Assembly (NCBI GenBank): GCA_027627225.1
Contig: CM051038.1
Span: forward strand, 45,036,843-45,100,842
Direction of reading: 5' to 3'
DNA from: Congeria kusceri
Lineage: Eukaryota > Mollusca > Bivalvia > Myida > Dreissenidae
Length of the DNA stretch: 64,000 bases
How positions within the stretch are numbered: the stretch's first letter is position 1; every line of letters begins with the position of its first letter. Both the position numbers and the translations under genes were made by a program. Under the pieces are notes generated by a model. That model was not told the DNA's origin and did no database searches. It was given only the letters and a program-made list of their open reading frames with translations. Shown piece by piece: positions 56,090-64,000 of this stretch.

Positions 56090-56975
56090 CTGCATAGCAT
56101 GTTACTGCATTTATAACTGGTTACGTTCGCTTGATAAAGAAGTAGGATTGTGTTTTGTATTGTTATGTACTATTTTTTCGGCTACTTCATCGTCGCGTAT
56201 GTAAGGAAAAGGTACAATTTTTGCTAAAGAACCGTCTTATGATAGAGGTGTGTTCGTCTGTGACGTGACCTCTATTTATAGAATGATAAAATACCACATG
56301 TTTAACTATAAAGTTAACATAGTTTACACAAACTAGTTCGTTTAAAAGTCTGTAACCAGAAGCGATCGAGAGCTCGAAGAGTGGAGATTAATCATTTTAA
56401 AATAGCTATGGAGGAGTCAGTGGCCAAAAATATTTTTTTCACGTCACCAGTTTATTTACCTAAGGTATATATTTACATATGTGCGGCCATAATTGGAATT
56501 ATAAATACAAATAATACATACAGCTTGTCACGTGGAATATCGAAATAATACAGATAGACAGGAAACCCCGATATTAAAATTAAGCTGAAACGCGCTAATT
56601 ATTTATATACAAATGTGTACATTGTTTTACATTGATCGAGCATTATAATTTTATATGACGTTTCGGGATTACAATGCATTTAAAGGTAAAATTATTGCAT
56701 AATTTGATACATTTCTTTCCGGATTACTCTATGAATTATTTGGTATTCATTTATGTATCATTCTAAAAATTCGCGTGCACTTCAAATGTAATGACGCTCT
56801 GTAACGCTTTCTTGTATAAGATCAATAGAGAGTTAAATACAATGTAAATTGTGGGTTGTTGTCGAACACATGCGGCTACAGTAGAATTAAATATGGAACC
56901 AGCCGACTAGGAAACATGAGCCTAAATCCGCAAAGGAAACTCAGCGTAATGACAGGTAATTATACATATATATAG
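56090..56975. other. AT-rich, no gene seen
   Basis: Nothing recognisable beyond scattered AT runs. Confidence 0.4.
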
Positions 56976-56979
56976 GATC

Positions 56980-57093
56980 TGACACGAGTTGTCATGTCAT
57001 ACCATATTTTATTAAACGAGCTCAGGAATTGTGTTAGTGAGCGAGCCTTTGGCGAGTTTAATAAAATATGGTATGAAATGACAACGAGTGTCA
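56980..57093. repeat. Foldback element, ~42-bp arms
   Basis: The left arm tgacacgagttgtcatgtca, then taccatattttattaaacga, pairs with the right arm ending gtatgaaatgacaacgagtg, then tca. The short open frame across it is an artefact. Confidence 0.85.
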
Positions 57094-57989
57094 CATCTTT
57101 TTATCACATGCTTTTAAAGGAAAAAACAAAATCTAAATTTACCAAAAGAGTTAATAAATCCTCAAAGTTGTGTACTGACGTGACGTTTTTTCATGTTGAC
57201 GACGTGATTTCACCGAAATAACGTCACGTGATTGATCAGTCAAAGAATATGTAGCAAATGAAAACGCTCAAAATGTTATCTTACACATGTGTAAGATAAA
57301 ATATTCGTTATGGTTGTATTACACGGAAAACAAGGTATAGCGTGTGATAAAGATTGAATATCATTTTTGAAGAACATAGTGGATACAACCAGTATTATCC
57401 TGTTTTATAAATTATTTGTTATCTTTTGTTTTGTGCTATAGTTTTAAGGGATGAGTTTTGCTTACTTCAACTATTTACATATGTATTTGATTTTATTTAA
57501 AAAGCGTTGCAAAACATGCAAAGCAAAACATGTTTATCATACATTTTTGTAATACAATAGGTAGTGATTCGTAAGGAAGAAAGATTGTTATGTACTTTTT
57601 AGTCTTACTATAACTGATGCGCCGAAGTACTTTTCTTGAACCGCATTCAATGTGTTATAATCTGCATTCGATTGTATTTAACTTCCCTGCTTCCTGCATG
57701 AGAACACGTTTTTTTTAATGCGCTTTGATTTTGAATACAATGTTTTTTATTTAATGCAAAGTAGTGAAATATAGAAAAATATCAGTGAGATATATCGCTA
57801 TATCACTCACAGTTAGGTACTACTTTTTGGGTACCGATTAAATACAGTAAATGAAACGGACTGTCATCGATGTCCGGCTCAAAACTGTAAAATGACGTCA
57901 TTATTTTGATGTCGTGACGTTATGATTCCCGCGATATTTTCCAATAAAATGTAAAACAAAGGTCAATAAAGCATAAACTAAAAATAAAA

Positions 57990-58134
57990 TGTGTTTGTTT
58001 TCGGTGTGATAACGCGTCATATCATCACCGGAGACGGAGGCAATTTACATTCTTTGTGTATTAAATATTAATTAATTTATTATTCACTCCGTTTCCAGTG
58101 ATGATATCACGCGTTATCACACCGAAAACACACA
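57990..58134. repeat. Foldback element, ~48-bp arms
   Basis: ttttcggtgtgataacgcgt, then catatcatcaccgg.gacgga, faces ctccgtttccagtgatgata, then tcacgcgttatcacaccgaa. The spacer is AT-rich and ~48 bases. Confidence 0.87.
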
Positions 58135-60720
58135 ACTATCCTCTGTTTATTATATGCTTTTTCAGTGAAATATCGAATTTTATTGGTGAAATAAAATTTA
58201 ATATTTTTACTGTTGGAGCAGTGAATAAGATTTTATATTTTCACTGCTGCGGCAGTGAAAATATAACGTAAAACGCACTATTGTTCTATCCATAGCATCA
58301 ATCTACCAGTAGTGGTTTACCTCCCTTCGCAAATTTATATACATGTACAGTATCTACAGTACACACATGCTAAAAATTCAACAGAAATATAATTTAGCGA
58401 CAACGACGCAATTATTTTGGCACTTTTTCCCACCATATTTATGATATTTTGAAATCATTTATGACGTCATTCGTACTACGTCAGAATATACAAACGTGCG
58501 ACGTTTAAGCGTATTTCGCGCAATTATATTTTTTTTATTATCGAAAGCTTTAAATAAAAATAAATATTTATTTAGGTGAATTATCGAATATTTATTTTAC
58601 TCGTGGTCATAGAAAACTATATTTTCACTCGTGGCTACGCCACTCGTGAAAATATTGTTTCTATACAGTAACCACTCGTGAAATAAAATTCAGTAACCAC
58701 TCGTGAAATAAAAATCGATCATTCACCGAAATCAACAAATATTCTCTATTTAAACATATTGAATAGGGTTTCAGCAGTTCCTTATTTCAACTGCTTCAAA
58801 TTCTTCACCCAGCAGCTTTTTGTCTTGTTGATATCTTCAATGTCAAGAATAGAAACATAAAACTACGTCAGGATCCATCCTTTCCAGAACAGCGTTCAAA
58901 TCACAAACAAAACAAAATGTTGAGTAAAATAATTGTACTGTTTGTGGCACAAAAAAAATGTATGGGCCGCTAAAAAAGACAATAACAATAAACATGCAAA
59001 AAAACAAACCAACGGTGTCAAAAGCCGTAACCTCTTTGGAGAAGTACATAACACAAAACTTCTTCATGAATATGAGTCCGTGTCTCACATTCTACTTTTT
59101 TGTACCAATTGTACAAACATATTTTCAAAATAGAAAAAACACTAATTTGCGATATCAGTCAATCCTCAAATACAGGATTAAAAAAAATCAAAGCAACATA
59201 AGTTATTTATAGGAAATTGTATTTTAAAATAATTATACATTAACGTGAATATTATTAAAACAATTTATGACATATTAATCCGGATGAGTTAAATTTACAA
59301 AGAAACAGGTGGTTAAGCTGATTATTTCTCAGACACTTCTCAGACATAATGTAGGTCGAAGATAAATCCGAAGGCCAATGACATCTGACTGCACAGAAAC
59401 GACTAGGTTAAATATGGATTGCGAAAGTCTCGGGCATTGTCATCGATTTCGCCTCTTAGTGCACTTAACGTCAATACCGAAGAGGAAGTAAATATTAAAT
59501 TTATAGAGTATATTGTTGATTTCGGTAAATAATCGAATTTTCCCTTTTCTATTACCACGAGTGAAATAAAATTCACCTTTATTCATATAAATATTAAAAA
59601 TGCAAACAGAAATGAATTGCAACGACAAATTCCATCGGAGAACACACAAGGCCGAAATGTTTGGAGACGCTATTTTGGAGTTGTGTATTGAAATTGACAT
59701 TTTCAAGATCGTGTCAATATTGACTTTAGCATTTACATTTTTTTGTAAAAAATGATTTAGGCTCAATATAAACTGATCCTGTGTAGTGACGTTTAGTGCA
59801 TTTATTTGGAATGCATTGAAATAATTGTGTATGGATGATTTATTTTTCCATTGATGACGTCATATCACTACCAAAGTGCGAGTTTGTGTGAATATTAAAA
59901 AAAAACGTTTTTGTGATTTATGACAATTAGAATTATTAAACTGTATACGTTCCTGGTATCAAATTGTTTGTTTTGTTGAATTTGAATCATTTTTACTGAA
60001 AATGTTTACTTCATAGTTGATTCCGAGTAATATGACGTACCTCCAAACATTGACTGACATGCGCCTAAACGCTAGCGACCTGAAATAAAAAAATATATCA
60101 GGCACCTTTGTATTAGGATTTCAGCATAGTGGCATGATAGAACACGATACAAAGACGAAACACACACAAAACCCCCAAAAAATGTTAAAACGGGAAAATT
60201 AATATCAATGCAAACTATTGGGACTAAATTTGTTTACATTCAGAAAACTACACAATAGGCACATGCAAATACAAATTATTTTGTTGCATCTGTTTAACAA
60301 TATTCGTACATAGGACTGTTTGTTATTTGAATAAATCTGTAGACATTAAAAGTTCACTTTATGACGCTACCAATTATTTATAATTCTCATTTACATTCTC
60401 TTTATGGTTTATTGTTCTTTTCATTTGTTTTTTGTTTCGCGATAAATAATAAATATATGTTTTTATCAAACATTCAAAGCACAAAATGATAGTACGATAC
60501 CTGTTTTAAAATTTAATAGTTTTTGGTGCGTAACATACCATTGCATCGGTTAATAAAGGCTCTTTTACGCCAAAATTAATATTTGATATTATTTAAGTGC
60601 GCATATGTGAACATATGTACAAATATAATAAAATTTTCACAACAAACGTGTTAGGTCGCATTTACACAAGTACAGAACAGAACAGAACAGAAAGTTTATG
60701 TAAGACTTAAACATATACAG
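58135..60720. repeat. Region with cactcgtgaaaataaa repeat motifs
   Basis: The motif (c)actcgtgaaaata/ctcgtgaaataaaa recurs at 58608-58715 in both senses. cacgagtgaaataaaattc recurs at 59559, with nearby gttgatttcggtaaataatc mirroring 58725-58745. This suggests an element between ~58550 and ~59580. The remainder shows nothing. Confidence 0.5.
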
Positions 60721-60724
60721 TTCA

Positions 60725-60945
60725 TCATCATATGTGACCTGTGCTGCAAAAATGGGTCCTATGGATGAAAAATCACATTTTCAGTTTTTTTTATTTTCAT
60801 TTAGTACTATCTTTAAGAAATAAAACACTGAAAAAAGTATGCTTCTATCATTTTTATTTTTTGAGATATGGCCAGAAACGAAATTCAACCGTTTAATACA
60901 AAATTTCATATTTTGTGCAAAAATAAGAATAAAAAAGTACACTTT
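60725..60945. repeat. Dispersed repeat, arm paired with 55871
   Basis: Reverse-complement partner of 55871-56085, at similar length. Not coding: the open frame across it follows the repeat. Confidence 0.7.
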
Positions 60946-60949
60946 ATAT

Positions 60950-62200
60950 TACTTATATTGATATACAAACAATACACAATGACAACACTATTATCAAACA
61001 CTATACTACAGTTGTATAAAATAAATCATTATGTTTCATTTTGTCCTCACATTGTTACAAAAAAATGTTACAAAACACAGTTTCCATGGTAACAAAATTA
61101 GAAAATTAGTTATTTAGATTAAAATCGGAGAGCACATTACCAATTTCAATTATTTTACCAAAATCTTTGTGAACACATTTTATTTGCATATTAGTATATT
61201 ATTAATAAGCTTATAAAAGTACATTGTTTGTGATAATTGCACTGGCATGACATATCTTTACAAACCTGTTGGAATCAATTTACATGTATGTAGGTTTAAT
61301 AACAATAAACTGTGTTACTTATATGATATCCATAACAATTGTTTCTATCGGCCAATAATAATTTTTAATATGCACACTACGGCTGATGCATAAAAGATTC
61401 ATTTCATGGAATGCACACATTGTTGAATACAGTAACTGTCTCCATAGCAACAGCAATTTGATGCTAATGGGGCAGTATAACAAACAAACATGCAATAATG
61501 ATTTAATTAATGCATGCCACATGCGTTTATAAAAACAACCTTTATAGTTTAAGCACGCACACTAGTATTGTTTAACTGAATATCAAACACATGAACAAAA
61601 GTAACAATATAATTTTGTGTTACTTACATCCTTAAACGGTAGGTTAAAAGATCAAACAAACAGTTACTAGTATTATTTATTCAAACTTGACAACACTAGA
61701 AAAATTACCCATAACATTATACTTAAACATTTTAGTTTGTAAGAAAAACGGTAAATAATTCTTACAAATAACAACTAAAACTTATCCAATTTTAGAGTAC
61801 TTAGGTTTTGTCCACATGAAAACAAGATATATGTGCAAGAGAATATAATAAGATACTGGTACAGGTACTGGGCCTAAGGGAAATCTTAAGTAGTACTTAT
61901 GTGTTATACATGTGTTAATTATTTATGTCTACAAAATCGTAACATACTCAACACCTTAGCAATTTTTACTAGTTTAAAACATTTAAATATAAAAGGACTT
62001 CTTCATGAAACCTCCATAGACTTAAAGAATTTTGTGATTTAAAAAAACTTAGGTTTTCCCTATAGAGCTTTGTGAATACAGCCCCGGTCAAATTAACACG
62101 AATTTTAGAGCTTTTGTTAAGATTTACAGTTATAGAAAAACGCATCCTTTTGTCCAGCTATGATCAAACATTATTGAATGTGTACAAATTAAAACAAACA
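60950..62200. other. AT-rich, no gene seen
   Basis: A lone miniature-element-like end (gctttgtgaatacagccccg) occurs near 62067, with a possible left partner near 61867 (actgggcctaagggaaatct). Nothing else was seen. Confidence 0.35.
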
Positions 62201-62204
62201 TTCA

Positions 62205-62480
62205 ACACGTTCATCTTTGTCTTTCATGATCCCATTTAGGAACTAGAGGTAATTGGCAGGTTAGCAACAGTTGCAGGACAAAACTGTCAGATTTCATCAT
62301 GGAGATACCACTGCCGTTCTGAAGACAAATGGTGAAACCTGGTCCAAATATTTGGTTCGCCATTGCATCAGTCTGAAGGTTGACACCTGGCCTCCCCACA
62401 TTTTACTTTTACCTCGGGACCATCAGTAAGCTTTCAACACGAGGTGCATCTACATTGAAGAAACCCGATGTGGCATATTA
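62205..62480 (-). other. GC-richer, possibly decayed coding sequence
   Basis: The minus strand contains short protein-like runs in several frames (TSGFFNVDAPRVESLLMVP; HHLSSERQWYLHDEI) separated by stops. Position and strand would suit a 3' part of the gene represented at 63150-63342, but the match is not secure. Confidence 0.25.
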
Positions 62481-63149
62481 TGGTCATACCGTCACGACTT
62501 CATGAGTGTTATGGCTGTGTCCTGTATAAATAGTACAGTACAAGTACCGGTCTTCTTTTGTAAACAATAATCCCTCATGATTTGTTTGTAATTATAGGTC
62601 ATAAATTTAAACTTAATATAATATAATGTCATTCATTAACTACCAAGTCGTTAATAGATGTGTTTTTTTAATTAAAATGTACATATAGTAGGGATTTCGT
62701 ATGGCATTCATCATCAGATTAATCTCTCAAGCTCCATATGGTTTCTGTAATTTGGTGACATGATCATCTAATATCATGTGTAATAATACTCGGTTCATAG
62801 TTCATAATACTTGCATGGTTACAGCATCCATATGTCGCTATTTATTTTCCCACAGCAAAAATGCCAATCATTTTATAACTTGGAGTGGCCTGCCAACATC
62901 AAGGAGTATTCGATCCCCTAGTGTATTCCATCAAAATAGAAATTTAAGATAGCAATTTTAAGATAGAGTATCCAACAAATGAAGATATTCTGTTACATAC
63001 ATTGGGCTTTGGGACTGTTTTTTAAACAATGTGGAAAATGTGCACATTTGCCATATTCATAAATTAAATCATCCCAGTGTCAAAGAATATAACATGTGAA
63101 TTATATAAGAATTATGTATAACTATAAGCATTTTAGGCAGAATACTTAC

Positions 63150-63342
63150 CAGTCAATTTTCTCCACACAGCATAGACCATGACAGTATCATGTTTATTCT
63201 GTCCATCACAGTTGTTGCAGTGGAATTGAGCATACCTCTCACCAAGACCATAGTATTTAAGTGAATGGCGGAGGAAGCTTATAGCTGGGTGGGCCCATTT
63301 TCCAGGCGCCAAGCCTTCATATGCAAGATAAAAGACTTGCTT
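63150..63342 (-). pseudogene. One exon of an expanded DNCxGQNK-family gene
   Basis: On the minus strand, a T-rich acceptor (ttttttagAG|) precedes KQVFYLAYEGLAPGK, SFLRHSLKYYGLGERYAQFH and CNNCDGQNKHDTVMVYAVWR, with donor ACTG|GTAAGT. The block GLGE..AQ.HC.NC.GQNK....MVY..WR recurs in multicopy uncharacterised proteins of corals, molluscs and fish that look transposase-derived. That link is from memory and the family has no name I can give. Other exons are not visible. It may be a fragment or an edge-truncated gene. Confidence 0.6.
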
Positions 63343-63349
63343 CTCTAAA

Positions 63350-64000
63350 AAAATAAATAAAACAAATAACAGCAAATTACAGACCCCTTCTTTCTGGTGG
63401 ATTAACCTAATTTCTAAACGCAGCACATATCAAAATTTTGTACAAATTCCACCAGAAGGTTTGACAAATATATTTGATAACAAAATTGCAACAAAACAAA
63501 ATATTAAAAAGTTCAATTTTATTTTAAAAATAGTTTCTGTACTCATGTTATGATTAAATACCATTTCAAGTAGTAAAAACTCCTGCAGACATGTGTATTG
63601 TTTGATATTTTGGTTGGTAAAATGACCTTACAGATACAAAGCAATGAGACGGGGCAATCAGGCCATGCCTTAAATGCATTCAATGCTCTTACAAAACAAT
63701 CGGCCTATGATATAAGAAACAGTGCAACTGTCTGGGCTTCTTAGAGTACCTGCTATGAGCCAGCCGATCAGAATTCACAAACCATAAGAAACGTCTAGAA
63801 GAATACAACTTGCTTTTTTAAAAGTTTGTTTATGCAGTAAAGTTTCTTTAACAATTGTTATTGTTAATACTAAAAATTAGAAATGTGTATTGGTTTCAAT
63901 GACAATTTTAAAAATTACTCATGCAAAACCACAATTTTTAAGTGCGATCAATGCCCAGGCATTAGTTAGTCTATAAGAAAAAAAAGCAAATCACATTAAT
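63350..64000. other. Right edge, no gene seen
   Basis: AT-rich. Upstream exons of the 63150 block would lie here or beyond the window, but none is recognisable. Confidence 0.35.

Noticed and set aside
56994..57221. 75-codon open frame
   Set aside because: Starts inside a foldback element and runs into AT-rich sequence. No homology is recognisable.

Overview
The window looks like AT-rich, intron-rich, transposon-laden animal nuclear DNA. The best fit is a mollusc, probably a bivalve. The supports are a multi-exon gene with GT-AG introns, tRNA-derived SINE-like sequences, many short terminal-inverted-repeat elements, degraded LINEs, a relic of an FMRFamide-receptor-like GPCR, and simple repeats. 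No operon-like or bacterial structure is present. Species is not determinable from sequence alone.

The only gene that can be assembled in full is on the + strand at 3602-18126. Seven exons join in phase into a 253-residue type I membrane protein. It has a signal peptide, a mannose-6-phosphate-receptor-homology (MRH) domain with the four expected sugar-binding positions, one membrane segment, and a cytosolic tail ending in a tyrosine sorting motif (YSKM). It belongs with the cation-dependent mannose-6-phosphate receptor / Atg27 group. Its introns are full of repeats: a foldback and a 45-bp array (introns 1-2), a (CATC)n tract against exon 3, miniature transposons, a near-perfect 42-bp palindrome, a hairpin array against exon 6, and about 31 tandem ~80-bp units in intron 6.

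The most striking observation is that several of these repeats are copies of the gene's own splice junctions. The exon 3 donor is present three times, the exon 5 acceptor three to four times, and the exon 6 3' end plus donor about 31 times. The terminal segment is present three times, and the second copy has precisely lost the coding part of the last exon.

From 18.3 to 64 kb I see no intact gene. The contents are: a GPCR pseudogene (20952-21881) and miniature elements; repeated segments and LINE/SINE relics (23.9-30 kb); a frameshifted gene of an expanded, transposon-like family (31.9-34.8 kb); a cluster of LINE relics including a long degenerate ORF2 (38.4-44 kb); a broken Crypton/DUF3504-type tyrosine recombinase carrying a miniature element (46.6-47.9 kb); a nested inverted-repeat complex with a hAT transposase remnant and a GC-rich palindromic block (50.2-54.7 kb); a tandem mollusc-type repeat (55.3-55.9 kb); foldback elements (57-59.6 kb); and one exon of another expanded family at the right edge (63.15-63.34 kb). 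All assignments were made by eye, without database search.
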